A stretch of 64,000 bases of DNA, taken from Lophius americanus. Taxonomy: Eukaryota > Chordata > Actinopteri > Lophiiformes > Lophiidae. Where the stretch lies: positions 519,501 through 583,500 of the forward strand of contig JBBDHG010000014.1 in assembly GCA_037951165.1 (NCBI GenBank). Reading direction: 5' to 3'. The notes under the pieces are model-generated. The model saw only the letters and a list, made by a program, of their open reading frames with translations. It ran no database searches and was not told the DNA's origin. Position numbers and translations under genes: made by a program. Below are positions 12,727-26,900 of the stretch, piece by piece (the stretch's first letter is position 1; each line of letters opens with the position of its first letter).

Positions 12727-15700
12727 CATACATACGTGCCTATATGTCCTTTTATATATATAATATGTCTTCATTTTTAGTCATCTTTAGAATATCTGTA
12801 TGCTGGAGCTGCTTCAACGACAAAATTTTCCCTTTTGGGGATTAATAAAGTTTCTATCTATCTCTATCTACATTTTGTCCATCGCAACACAGGCAGTAGT
12901 TATGAAAAGAGAAGGTCATTCATTGAATTAAATTTTCCACTGGATGTAAGTGCATTGCTGTACAAACTATTCTAAGCATTAGCTAAAAAGAAAATAATTA
13001 AAATAAACCACATTAGTGGTGTTATTAAATAAATCCTGAATTTAAAAACATTATTGTTCTCGTAATAACCCATAGAAACCACAGGGGGGCAGTGATGCCT
13101 CACAATGTCCTAATGTCGGTCATGACGTCATATAAAATTGATGCCACCTCAATCCACTGACCTTTTTTTTTATTTCCTCAGAGATTTGCTGAGGAGTGTC
13201 GGGTCATGCTTCGCTGAAAGCCCGTGGGCTTACATGTCCTCACTGAACCCAGAGGTGTCACTCAGATGCATTAACACGCTCCGCTCTCAATGATAAATGT
13301 TTTTTTTCTTTGCAACCCGGCACCTCAATACACCAATATAATGATTTTTCAAACTGCAGCATGTCACAAGTCAGAAGTAACATTGATGCGAAATACATTA
13401 ATGCTCGTCAGAACCTGCCTGAGCCTCTATGGGACCCAGAGCAGAATTCCATTCAGGAGTCCACCAACACCACCAATCCTATTGGTCTATTTTTATATCA
13501 TTCTTTGATTTTTAATCTTAGGGAATCTAAATCAGTGAATTTGCTTTTCAGATAGTACAGATCTGCAAAGACAAACTACCTGAATATCCAACTTTATATT
13601 TACATCCCCCAAGAAGGTTATGTTTTTAACTTTGTTTGTTTTTTGGCAAGATTAGGGAAAAATTATTGCGGGGATTTGCATGAAATTTCACCAAGATGAA
13701 GGTTTTGGCAAATCCTAGAGATGATTAAATCATGGTGTCGTTATGTCATGACCTCACGACGAGACGTCATAATAACATTTGCTTAACCACTGTGAAATAC
13801 GGCTCTCCATCACTACTAAAACGATTTGCTTCACGTTTTTTTGGCATGTCAATTTATACATTTTATATTCCAAACGAATAATATATCGCCATTCATTATA
13901 AAATTGAACGCTCAATACAAACGTAAACGGCATCTTCAATAACACAATACCTTAAGAATATAAGGATAGTTTGAATCCAGAGGGAATTGTATTATTCAGA
14001 TGGGCTCAGTGATTAGAAATTGTCCTAAATAAAGGAATCAAACTGATTCTGATCACTATAATGTCTTCCTAGGATACGGTTATGCCCTCGCGTAGGTTTG
14101 TGCTCTATGAGTGTTACTAGTTAAAATCTGATTCTTGGCATTGTGGAGGAATAAATGAACTAATTAACTATCTCAAGTCTGCTCATATAGTATGCATGGA
14201 TGTAAATTTATTCATGGATTTGCAGAAATATGCACTGATGTAAAGATGTACGTTTCAGTGAACACTGAACTCTTCGTAGAAAGAAGGGAAAAAACAACAT
14301 TTTCATTCAATTTTGATGCCGATTTTGCTTTTCCTACAAAAGGGAAACTGACTTGAGGGATTTAATGTGTCCTCAAAACATTAATAACACAGGATCTAAG
14401 GGTCCGCTGGTTAGATGGGTCTAATTATCTGCCAGGAAATAACGTCTGTTGGGAAATATTGAGTTCAGGAGGAATTATTCCGGGAGGAAAATATACGGAA
14501 ATCAGAAGAGCTGCATTTAAGAACATGGATTCAAACCTTTTTTTTTCACACAGCTATCGCAACCACAACTAAGTTATAGAGAGTAAAAGTTAAAATAAAA
14601 TCAATGTATACATCTAGCAGCCACAACATTATAACCACTGACAGGTGAAGTCAGAGTAACATTGATTATCTTGTGAGAGGTGAAACTCTCTGTGAGTGGG
14701 ATAGATTTGGGCGTAAGTGAACATTTGGTCCTTGAAGTCGATGTATTGGAAGCAGGAAGAATGGACAAACATTAGGATGTAGTTACTTTGACGAGGGGAA
14801 ATGTCTTATTTGGTTTTCCATGTCTGCAGCAGGTATTACCTACCAAAGCTTTCAAAGAAGGAGAGCTAATGAACCGGCACCAGGGTCACTGGCAGAACGG
14901 CTCATTGACGCAGGTGGAGAGTGAAGGTTAGCCTGTGTTGTCAGAAACTTAAGAATATTCTTGAGTAACAGTTGATTGCTGAAACAGTTGATAGAAAGGT
15001 GTCAGAAACACCCAGTGCATCAAAGAGCCGTTTCGGTGGAAAAAAGTGGACCTACCCAATATGAGCCAGGTGGTTTTAATGTTGTGGCTGATCGGCGTGC
15101 AATCCTGTATCTAGCTGAGTTGTAGGAAAGAGACAAAGATCTACATTAGGCCTCAATCTCTTTCTGCAGATCATTTCCTGAGGCCGTCGCTCAGATCATA
15201 ACACAGCGTGACGCACGAGCATTAAGACCAGGTGCCAACAGTTCCAGAACGCAAGTTGTCATTTCCACGATTGCTGATTGATCTGCAATTTCCCAATAAA
15301 TCCTAATTAGCAAGGCGTTCCACTGATGACCTGTGGTTGCTGCTGCAAATTAGTGCGGCCTCAAGCTGTTAGGAAGGACTATGACTCTTAGCAGCGGTAA
15401 CTAAAATAAATTCTGTGCCTCATCCTCCAAAATGGCTGGCCACTCCTTAACCTAAAAACAACATGCTGACTCATGCTCATTGAGCTGAACGCCGTTTCTA
15501 GTGGTTTGTCGAGTTCACGGTTCAATGCCTGTGTAAGCAGCAGCAGCACGGGCTGCACTGTTGGTCAGGACTGTCAGGAGGTCTGGATTTGTTTGACTCA
15601 ACGCTAAAGCTTTATTTTTAATGAACTCAAATCAACAATTTTATGACTTGATGGTCAAATTCAAAATAACTAAACATCCTTATTCCTTAACGAGGTAATA

Positions 15701-17872
15701 TCCATCTCATAATGGCCGGTATCTAAAATGTAAATGCCAATGCATAGATTCAATTAAGATATATCTCGTATCATACTAAATGTGCATTTGATGAACAGCT
15801 GAACCAACAAATCATTTTATTAGAATTAACTTTAATTTTCATTTGAAGCTGCAACTAGTTCATTATTTAAATTTTTATTATCTTGAATAAAAAAAAAATA
15901 ACATTGTTTGGAAAAATGGTGATCACAATAGGTGGGTTTACATGAGACACTTTTCTCCTTTCAGAATTAAACATTTCTGAATTGTAATGTCGGTCGCCTG
16001 TTTACATGACTTGTGATGTTTTTCGACCCGGTGTTTGAATGCATCGACTCATCTAACCAGAAGCACTCTCTGACATGCGCTGACCATCCACACTCCCGTT
16101 TATAAGAGGGTAATAATGCTTCGGTGAGTTTGGCGCCAACCGCCATCAAGTACCCAGAAGAAGTACAAGACAAAGACGGCGTGCACGGAAGGGACTTTTC
16201 GCCAATCTAACAGATCAAATATGTTGAAGTCTTTCAAAGTTACAATAATGGAATAAGATAGAAAGTTATAATAAATCACTCTCCAATGCAGACCGGTACT
16301 GTTTTGATGTCGCCATATTTAAAATGTGTCACGGTGCTGAAAAAAACTTAGTCGGAGCACGACGTCACTCGCTGGGCGAGTGCAGATACAACTCAAACAG
16401 AAAGCTTTCTGATACAGCTTTTACATGCAGGGACTGGCTATCGGAAAGGTGATCAGAAAGAATTTGGACTACCTCCTGCAAAGCAATGACATCTCATTTG
16501 GAAAGGTTCATTCCATTCGGTAAGGGGGGTTTACATGCAGCGGGTTTTTTTAGTACAAATTAGACGTCTTTTCCGAACGTAATCGGAATCAGGCTTTCCA
16601 AGTAAACCCACCTATTGTCACAGCGCATATGGTTACAGCTTCAATTGCTAATTGTAAACCCCCCCTCCTCCTCCTCCTCCTGCAAAAAAACAAACATTTA
16701 ATCTACTATCACAAAAGAGCAAATACTCAGATATGAGAATCTGAAACATATGAATAGAATAAACATTTTTTCCAATGTAAATTACTTTGCTGATATCATT
16801 TATTTTAAGTTTAGTAGATTTTTTTTTTAAATATTTAATTTTGTTTATTCTTTTTTACATTTTTAGATATTTTTTTGTATCATTTTTTAGTTAAGAAAAT
16901 AATAAAACCAAAAAAAAAAAATTACTAAATGACTTGATTTTCCTCAGAATAAGAAGTATTAGTGTACAGTATACATTTGGTTGTATTAGTAGCAGCTGTA
17001 GTCACAGTAGTGATCCAGAACCACACCCACCGCTCTCTCATCCTTTGTCTGAGGTGTTTGTGACCTCAGGTGTCATTTCCTGGGCTGCTCTGTGTGCCAG
17101 CTGGTGTCAGCTCTAGTCCCTCCTACCACCAGCGGGGATGTCCCGGGGAAAGCATATGGCCGTCTCGCTGGCTTTCATTGAAATATTGTCAGTGTTGCTC
17201 ACACCTCATCATAAGCCAAATAGAACACAGGTTATCTGTCACTTTGAGAGGAAGATTTTTAAGTTCACAAGTGCAAGAGAGGCTGAATTGAAAGGGAAAA
17301 TCAAAATGTTTTCTGTTTCCCTCCTGTGTTTATCTCAATCCGAAGCTCAAACGCTTTGGCATTTTTGTCGATTTTCTGTCTTTCCTCTTAGTGATTTGGC
17401 AGACTGCATCTGATGACATCTCCTAAAAATACATTCAATTTGTTTTAAGTACAATTTGTGGTGCATTCCATACCGCCCACTGATTACGATTTAATCAGTG
17501 GGATTAATGTCTCTTGACATACATCTGTGTGTAAGACAAATATTTTACTGTTAGCAGAATATGCTTTGTATGCAGTTTTCTTTGGAGTCTCATCAGGATC
17601 TTAGAGCAGGCACAGGGGTTACGCCGGGTCATTCCTCGTCATTCAACCCCCCTCATTTATCAAGATTTGGGGGCCGGGCCCATAAGAACATATGTGCAAC
17701 CCAGGGGTTCCAACCCCCAATCCCTGCTTTACGACACCTTTGCCAGAATCCCAGAACTGATGCAGATATAATTATAAACCCACTATGTCCATCTCATGTT
17801 TGAGGATTGTGGACATGAAAAACTACTGCAGATGCAATTAGCATTATGATAATAATAACAATAATAATGTTA

Positions 17873-17924
<52 letters not shown>

Positions 17925-20900
17925 TAATAATAATAACAATAATAAAGTTAATAGTAGTTATAATAATAATATTAATAATAATAATAATTCATGACCATAA
18001 TCAAAAGAATGATGACATAATTCATTGATAGAGCTCCTTTCAAATTAATCAAAGATGCTTTACAGGCACAGATAAAACATCATGTTTAAACAAATATCAG
18101 TATTAAATAACAAAACTAGGCCAACAATTTTGCCACAAACAGCAAAGGTGTAGCCCCCCTCAAATCCCCCAATCACCTGCGTTGTACAAACAATCCCTCT
18201 GATTGGACTCCTCAAATTAAATGTGAAGTAAAGTCCGATAACAGGGTTTTTTTGTTGAAAAAACAAAACCAAACTCCCCATGGTGAATAGATTATGAACT
18301 ATTAAATTGAAATATTATATATATATATATATATAGGAAAGATGTCAATTCATATGAACCAAATTTGGACTAAATTAGACCAACATTTGAGAAAGTATTA
18401 TATTAAATTAAACTTGATCCATGAAACAGATTTGCGTTGACACGTTAACATGAAGGATCTGCGGCGGCGATAAAGATTCTATTATATCTGAGACTTTCCG
18501 GGGTTATAAATATAAGCATCTGGAGTAACAATCACATATGAAGCACATATTAAACTCCATACATGAAAAACAGGTCAAGTTCTTCATAATTGGCTCGCTA
18601 CACTAGAAAAAGGAATATTCCAATTAGCTTTAATGCTAAGGCTTTTTAGCAAGCACTCAATAAATGAGGCCTGTGTGGAATTAGAGGAGTGCTGACTCAG
18701 CAGGATTTGGAAAAACTAATGCGTGCATTTATTTTCAGCCGACTTGACTGCTGTGACGCCGTCTTAGCTGGTCTTCCTAAGAAATTGATCAGACAGCTGC
18801 AGCCGGTTCAGAACGCTGCTGCTAGAGTCCTTACTAAGACCAAGAAAGTAGATCATATCAGTCCAGTTCTGAGGTCTCTACACTGGTTTCCCTGAGAGAT
18901 ATGATTTCAAAATCCTGCTGCTGGTTTACAAAGCACTAAACGGTTTCAGGTATATTTTTACAAAAATACACTTCTGATCGTCTGCTATGAATATTGTATT
19001 CTATTATACAATATTCTTATGCACATTTGAACTTTTCAAATCCATCTCTTCATCATAAACAATAACAGATGCTCTGACCAACTACATTTTTTGAACCTCA
19101 TTCTGTATAAGGTTACCTATAAAACCTACAAAACGTATGGGAGAGGTTTTAATCTTAATGTTTTCAGTGTACAGAGGGAGCTGCTAATATTTTCTGTTTA
19201 GTCCCTCTTACCTCTGCAGGAAACAGCAGTCATCACCTGACAGCCGCTGTCATCGGTGCTGCTGCTGAAAATGAGAGGAGTCATTTCTATAGATGCCAAC
19301 TCAGCAGGAAACACAGGAAGTGCTTGAGTGCAATACATTGTCGCGGCGGATGTGAATCAAGTTGTGCCCTTTGGACATAGTCATGAACATCAAGAGCTAG
19401 CACATTGTAGCGAAAGATGAGTCTCAGCTGATGACACACGGAGATTAATTAATCAAACCATCAAGCCCATATCCAGAAAATTAACACTATAATTGGCTTC
19501 AAACAATCGGCTCTTAATATTTCCGTTGCTCTTCTAGGAATTTTATGCGTCATAGCTTTACTTTTCATGATTAGACTATCTGTTTTCATTCTTCGGTACA
19601 CCTGCAGTTGACACATATCACCTGTGAATATTATTTCAGAATCAAACTTTACAGTATCATATAAGCAAAACAGTTATTGGAGAATCTGTGTAAGCTCAAA
19701 GTCACATGTGGAACCAGCTTTTACTGCTGCAATCCACCTTAAATCAACGTGACAGAGTGAAGTTCGCACAAAAGCGAACTTCTTCTATTTTATTTTTAAC
19801 TTTTATTTGGCAGCATCTGCAAAGTGACACTTTGAAACCAAAGCAGAGAGCAGTAACTGCGCGTGTGGCAGTTTGACCCGGTTTCACCATGAAGAATGTC
19901 AGAAGCTGCAGTTGCATTTGTTTGGAAAAGAAGGCTTTTAGTTTCTACTTCTCTTTATGTTGAAAATGAATACATATCTGACACGAAAAGAAATGCAGCA
20001 TTCATTGGCAACTAATGAAAACTCAGTTTTTCAGGGAGATATTAGGGAATGAAATGAAAGATCTCCTACAGGTATATCTTAGCAGAAGGTGTCCTACATC
20101 TCCATGATATTCGCAGCAGGTCTCCAATGTAGAATAATCTCTGGCAGTATTAGATCAAGGTAGCTGTAGTCCCGTCGTGATCTGTGGGTCTTGGTTTTAT
20201 ACTGTGGTTGGCTATTTTATTTTTATAATATTTATGTATTACCGGGAACTCAGAGTACTCTCTTCAGTGTTCTTAAGTAGACGTTAACATTTTGTCGTTG
20301 TGAATCTGAATGAATATAAGTAGCTGTTCAACCAATACATTACAAACTAAGTGATCATTGAAACTAAGTGGAGTATTCTCTCCATGCTTACTCACGGTAC
20401 ATTATCAATGAATGGTCGTGTAATTTTACTGCGTTAACCTCCAGATGAAGTCAGGCTCACCTGGTTATCCTGCATTATGCTCAAAATGAACTTCCCTCTG
20501 ATCTACTCAGTCCTACAGGTTCCATTGGAGTGTGAATGTTGGTGTTGGTGTATGGTGACGCTCCTGATGAGCAGGTGGCGCCTTGCATGGCAGCCTCTAT
20601 CATAATGTTTGTGTGAATGGGTGAATGATGGCTCACAATTTATAGTGCTCTGAGTGATCGTACAGAATACAAAGGTGCTATATAAGTCCATTTACCATTT
20701 ATAAATGCTCATTAAATATGATTTGATGCTTAAATTTGGTGCAAGGGGAAAAAAAGATATTATTCTCGGTTTGTTAATTTTTTTTTGCAGATACTGCACT
20801 TTGACTTTGTAGGGTAGCATTGCTCATCGTGATGTAAACTGTAGCAGAGGCCTCCCTGCTTAAGGCTGGAAGGCTGAATACTTCCTCCACCTGATAACTG

Positions 20901-23900
20901 CCTGACTCGACCCTGAGAGGCTGCAAAGAGCTTTCAAGCACATTGGCAGAGTCTCTGTTTAAGAGGAAATGCACTCAGTGATTTCAGACACAACATGGAG
21001 TGAGAGGCAAACTGCAATATATCACTGTTGAACCAGAGGTTACTCACAGAGTGCATCCTACTACGACGATGCCATTACTTGTCCTACTCTTCTTCGGCTG
21101 AGCTTGGCATGATGATGGTGCTTCTCAATTTACACCTCACTAAAAGAACTTCAGATATGTGAGAAACCATTTCCTGTTACCTCTAGATGGCGCTATGTTG
21201 TATAAGTTTAAAATCTTAGCACTGCTTCCCCTCTCTCGGCGCCATCTTTATTTTTAACTCATTCCGCTATCCTGCTTATAAACACTCACAGAGGTAATAA
21301 AAACCACCTTATTTGTGCTGCACTGTTTTTGTTTGTTATACAGCAACATATTAAAAACACCCACAATCAGCATCACATAGGAAAACTAATGTACGGCTGA
21401 ATTCGCTGTAAAATGCAAATAATAAATGCAATAAATGCAAAGTGGAAGTATTTAGAATTGAATGTAAGTCACTTCCGATGTTTGGTTGTTTGGGATTTTA
21501 TTTTCTTGGATCGTCAGTTGGACATTAGGCATTTTTTGTTATTCATCATACCTCCTTATTTGGATCCTTAATTATTAATTGAACGTACTTTTTGTTCACT
21601 TGCCTTAATGTCTGCATTTTGGTTTCTCTTTTTGAACGTTATATATGAATTTATATAAGACCTTAAATGATTTATCACTTCACTATGGGTACTTACTAAT
21701 ACCCTCTAAAGCCTCTATCTGCAAGACTAACCTTCCGTATTAAACTCTGAAATGTAAATCTGTTACATCATCACTAATCCAGCAAAAGCAGGGAGGCAGG
21801 ATTTATTTTCTGAGGGAGAGAATTCTCAGTGACTAGTAAGCTGCTGATTCCTATGAGAACACTAGCGAGTATTCAAATGATCCTACCGACAATTCTACGC
21901 CGTTAAAACTTCTGCTTTAACTCAGGCGGACACGCTCTGCAGTGGCAGGGAGTGTCTGTGCAGAATCTGTTCAAAAACACTCGGACTAACTTGATGCAGC
22001 TTCTTCTGATGGACCAAATCTGACAAAACATCAAAAAAGCTCTTCTGTTACTGGAGTGTAAATAAGACGTTTTGTCTTACGTGTAACGGCGGATCGAGAG
22101 TGTAACAGCGGCCGTTACCTGGGATACAGGTATGACGATGAACGAGCCCCCGCCGGCGCTCTCAGTGACGACGGCCAGGAAGGTGGAGTTGACAGCACAG
22201 AAGTGGTTGTCATGGACGTTCTTGGTGATGGGGACGCCGTCGAAGCAGTGCTCCCGGTTGCCCACTTTTCCGTAGACATTTCGAAACTTGGAGCCTCGGT
22301 AGGTCGGACGCCATGACATCTGAGGAAAATAAATAATAAAGTAAAAAAGTGTGTAAAAATACATTGATAGACTACATGAACAGGCCAAGATGATGCAAGA
22401 AGATGTTTAACCAACAACCCAAAACATTCATTCAATCATAACCTGCTCGGTTCTACTGTTTACAAGCGGTGTAGTTGTCATTTAAAAAATCAATCTAGCC
22501 TGACTCGGCCTTTTCATACAGAAAAATTACTTTTACTCTCAATTTATTGAGAGTAAAAGGTTTACTAAAGCAAACCTTTAGATGTTATTTGGTTGAGCAC
22601 ATTTTGATTCTCTATTTCTTAATGAAAAATGTGAGCCACTCGACTGAAGCTGTTTACAATGTGATCCAGTGGCAACATGTATATGTTCAAGAGTAAGGGG
22701 CCAAGTATGGAGCCCTGGGGGACACCAACGGTCAAACGGGTCAACGAGGAGGAGGAGGCATTAACAATCGGAATAGAGGCATTAACAATCGGAATAGAGG
22801 CAGTCCTATTCGATAAGTAGAATTATTTCTTAAAGACTATGAAAACTATCTTCCATGATAGTTTTTTTTTATTGTTTTAAATCATGATTGACCAAATGAT
22901 TTTTCATTTTATGGTAAATTTAGAGTGTCTTAGATATGAAATTTAGAAATGTACCTAAGAAATGAAATGTGAAAATAAATAATTTTCCCAAATATTTCTT
23001 TTCTCGGTGAGGACCTTAAAGGATAAATACATTTTCTGTTGACTTAAAATACTTGTATTTGTTTAATTAATGTTTTCTTTACTGAAGTAATACTTGCATT
23101 CATTTTGGTTGTAAATAATCTAAATTCATGTTGTGGAACCTTTCGACAAAATAAACGTTTGTCAATTCACACAAACTCTTTCTGATCAGTCATGATAACG
23201 TCGTCTTCAAAAAATACTGGATTTGTTTTATTACTATAGTTAGACATAACTATAGTAATAATAGTTAGTAATAATCCTACATTTTAATGTAGGATTATGC
23301 AATAATGGTTTCTGCGACTTGTCAAATCAAGTCTTTTATCTTGTTATTCTGTTTATATATCAAGTTAAATATTTCAGTCAGGCACAAATACTTTACCTAA
23401 AGACAACAAATCCTTAATACAGTGTCATTTAATTAAAACTGTTGTTTTTGACATCTGTGTTTGTTGTTACGATCGGACGCTGGCAAGCAGAGTATCCATG
23501 AAATTATAGCGCAGGTCCAGACAAGGGGAAGATCGAGGATTTTTTGGTCTTTCCATTACTTTTTAAATGTTAATCACACAAACGTACTTAGTCCATTTCC
23601 AAAAAACTTGGCAAAAGAAAAGAGCCAGAATGTCCTCCTTGGTGTGATTCATTCCAATAACAATGTGATGACTGTGTCATCATGGCTAAAGGCTCATTTA
23701 TACTCCATGGACATACATAGATAAATGGTTGTTTATTTTCAAATGGTGAAGAGTTGATGGTTCTGAAAGCCACAACAATGGCGACCATTGGAGGAGGTTG
23801 TGATGATAAGGTTTTATTCATCATCTAGTCATAATAGAACAACATGGTGAGATTTATTCTCTGCATTTCACCCATCCCTGAGGGGGCACCTGTGAAGTGG

Positions 23901-26900
23901 TTTCAGGGTCTTTCCTCACTGCATGTAGCATCAAGGGCTGGGATAGAACCCCCAATCATCTGATTGTGGGAGGACTGCTCTAACTTCTGAGCTAAAGCCG
24001 CTCTAGTAATACACCTACTGAATACAAAAGTGAGCTATGAATGGTTGTTGGCCTCTTTGTGTCGGTCCTGGCGGCTTCACCAGGATTTACCTCTCCTCTC
24101 TCCTTGAACAGGATTGGGGAAATTGATGCTTGGATGCAATAGTGGTATAATAAATTAAATGTATTATTATTATTATTATTATAATCAAAGGCAACATTCA
24201 ATTAAATACACTGCAGCAGGAAGGAGAGTTTTTTTTTTACATTTTCATCATCTTGTAGACTTAAGTTGAGTGTTTCTGAAATGAAAAGCTATATAGCTAC
24301 TTGATTTCTGATGGCAGCGCTCTATTTCATCTGCTTCCTCTGCATCAGGAAAAAATACACAAATATCCATGAAATTAAGTCCATATTACTCGTTAATGTT
24401 TAGCAAAAATGTACCTGAAATGATCTCCTATTCTGTCCACACACGGCGTTAAAACCTCTTTCCTAGTTCCTGTTCTGGACACGCCAGATGAAAACAAAAG
24501 CAGGACTAACCAATAAGCTGGGAAGGGCACCTAAGGGTAAATATGAAATGTACCGCCTTCATTTTTCTTTCTTTTTTTTGAGTCAACGGAAACCTGCAGT
24601 TTGTGGGCCGTCACATCTGTGCAGACATGTTAATAGTCACACATGCCGTTATGAGAAAGTGTCCAAATTGGTAATGGCTGGGAGATTTTGGAAAGGTGAA
24701 AACTGGGTGAAAATGGTTTTGACACTATTTCATGGTGCCTTAGAGCCAACGAATGTGTCAAGAAGGAAAATCGATAATAAAGGCATCACCTCTAAACAAC
24801 TTGACCCTAAGGGACAGTGGTATAGACCAATGGGATTACAGAATGTCCTCTTGAAGTGGTTCAGGTTTTTGACATTTATTTTGAAGGTCTTGGCTTTGGC
24901 TTCTAAATGATGTTTCTTGATATTTATTTTGTAGTTCATTGCCTCTGTTGAACATTGTTTCACTCTTAATGTTTACTGTCATTCTTCTGGGTTTTGTGTT
25001 ACTGCTTCCTGTTTTATTTGGAAAAACTACTTTTCCATCAATATCATTGATTGTTGTGTGTTTCCACTTTTCCCTTGTCCTCACCTGTCCTCCATCAACT
25101 CTCTGTCTCCTGTTTCATTAGCGGGCCCCTTCAAATTTTCTTGCATTTCCTATTGGATTATCTATAGCAAAAATCAAAGGAATAGCAAGCTTTAACGTTG
25201 ATAGTAAACAACTGAAATCGATCTGGAAAAAGTACTGCTGCACCACAGAACTGAAGTGTTCAATCTTCAAGGATTGTATGAGTCCTAGATATCGAAAAAA
25301 TAAAAAAATACAGAGATTTTTTGCTGTGTAAAGAACAACAGGGGAGCAACACATCGGTGTGAAATTGTAAACGGTGGTGCTAAAGTCAAGTTGTAGCACC
25401 TTCTCAAAAAAATACATTTATTGACATGGCATCAAAACCATAATTTCATGTCACCGTCATTATGCACGTGGCTGTTTGTGTCCTCTGATCCGAATGTATG
25501 GAACTTGTGCTATATCCGCAATTTCTGAGCATTTCTACTTACTCTTTTCTTCTTTATGTTAGCTGTTAACCTATTTTAGGTCTTCTGGTTTTGGACTGCA
25601 TACTTAGTAAGTCATCAAAATGTGTCATCGTCATCCCGCCGTCCAGCCTCACCTTCATACAGATGCCTGACTCGTATCCGTTGCTACCTCTGCTGCCGTC
25701 TCAGCGTTTGAACAACACAGACCTGCGAATACGCTTCCGTTGCGTTTGTACAAAATGGAGAGAGAAAATAAGTAATAATACTAAAAGCACCTATAAAAGT
25801 CGGAGAAAATAAGTGTCTCCTCCATGAATTCTATTTCAGCAGGGATTTCACTGGAGGTTTGTTTTTTCTGTGGTTATCGGTAGTTACTCTCTTTTTTTCA
25901 CCTTTTCAAAAGATTTTTGGGTATTTATTTTCCTTGATTATCAGTTGGACTTTAGACATCTTTGCTTTTCATCAGGCCTGCTTATCTGGATGCTTCATTA
26001 ATCATTAAAAGTAAATCTTGTTCTCTTCCTTTACTGCCTACATTTGGGTCCCTTGTTTTGAACTTTACAGAGACGTATAAATTTGCCAGCAGAGAAACAG
26101 CCTTTGTTTGCAACCGCCACATAAGTCTTGATTATTATTATTACCTTTTTGTCTTCTGTCATGAGCTGGCTCTGCTTTGGTTGACCCAGCCACAGGAAGT
26201 ACTTCTCAAAGGGCTTTTGTCCCAAAAAGAAAAGGTTCCTCACTGGGTACATTTTGATGAATTTACTATTTATTAGGCCAACTTCCAGTGAAGCTGCTGA
26301 TATCAGATCACAACAGGAACTGAGGGAGAGGATGTATGTCTCTTCTTACATCAGCAGCAGCATTCCTGGATGACATCAGGCCAGCCTCTATTCAGCATTG
26401 TTCTTGGGATGTGGAGGGAGTGGTGTGTAGACGCAAACAGAAACATCCTCAGAGAAGCTGCTGCCATTGTCTGTACCCGGATCCTTTCTGTTTCACACCA
26501 AACGCTGTCCAGAAGCCTCCACCGGCGACAGAATGACCTTACTTTCATTTCTATAGAGCTGTAATTACAGCACCTCTAATATGACAGCAAATTCTAAATA
26601 GGATGTTAAAACCTTCTTTGAACAAAGCAAATTTGGAAATTTTGTTTGCTCAATCCCTCTTAATTCATTTTCCTTTTCTTCCTTCTTTTTTTTTTTTTTT
26701 TACCTCACATCCAGCTATTTGTTACTCTTTCAGATTATTTTCCATTTAAAGTACAGGATTTCTTTTTCTAAAAAGTGAGGCATTGATGGTAAGTCCTCTT
26801 ACCAAAAGACCAATTTAGCTTTAAATGCCACATATTATGCTCACACACAACATGTAGTCTTCATTTAAATCCCTGCTAAGATATTGATCCCGGAGTCGCT

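Larger units (their letters stand above)
12069..22118 (-). other. coro2b intron 2
   Basis: 10.05 kb. Besides the elements listed separately, 15120-15920, 16640-17840 and 18960-20490 show no repeat family or gene I recognise. Poly-A/T tracts are common at 15890-15900 and 16820-16920. Confidence 0.9.

Noticed and set aside
13119..13128. TGACGTCA palindrome as a CRE
   Set aside because: A single 8-bp match deep in intron 2 with no promoter context.
17846..18028. isoleucine-rich frame
   Set aside because: Translation of the (TAA)n microsatellite.
24488..24910. 140-codon plus-strand open frame
   Set aside because: No recognisable domain; reads across a T-rich tract; no splice or promoter context.
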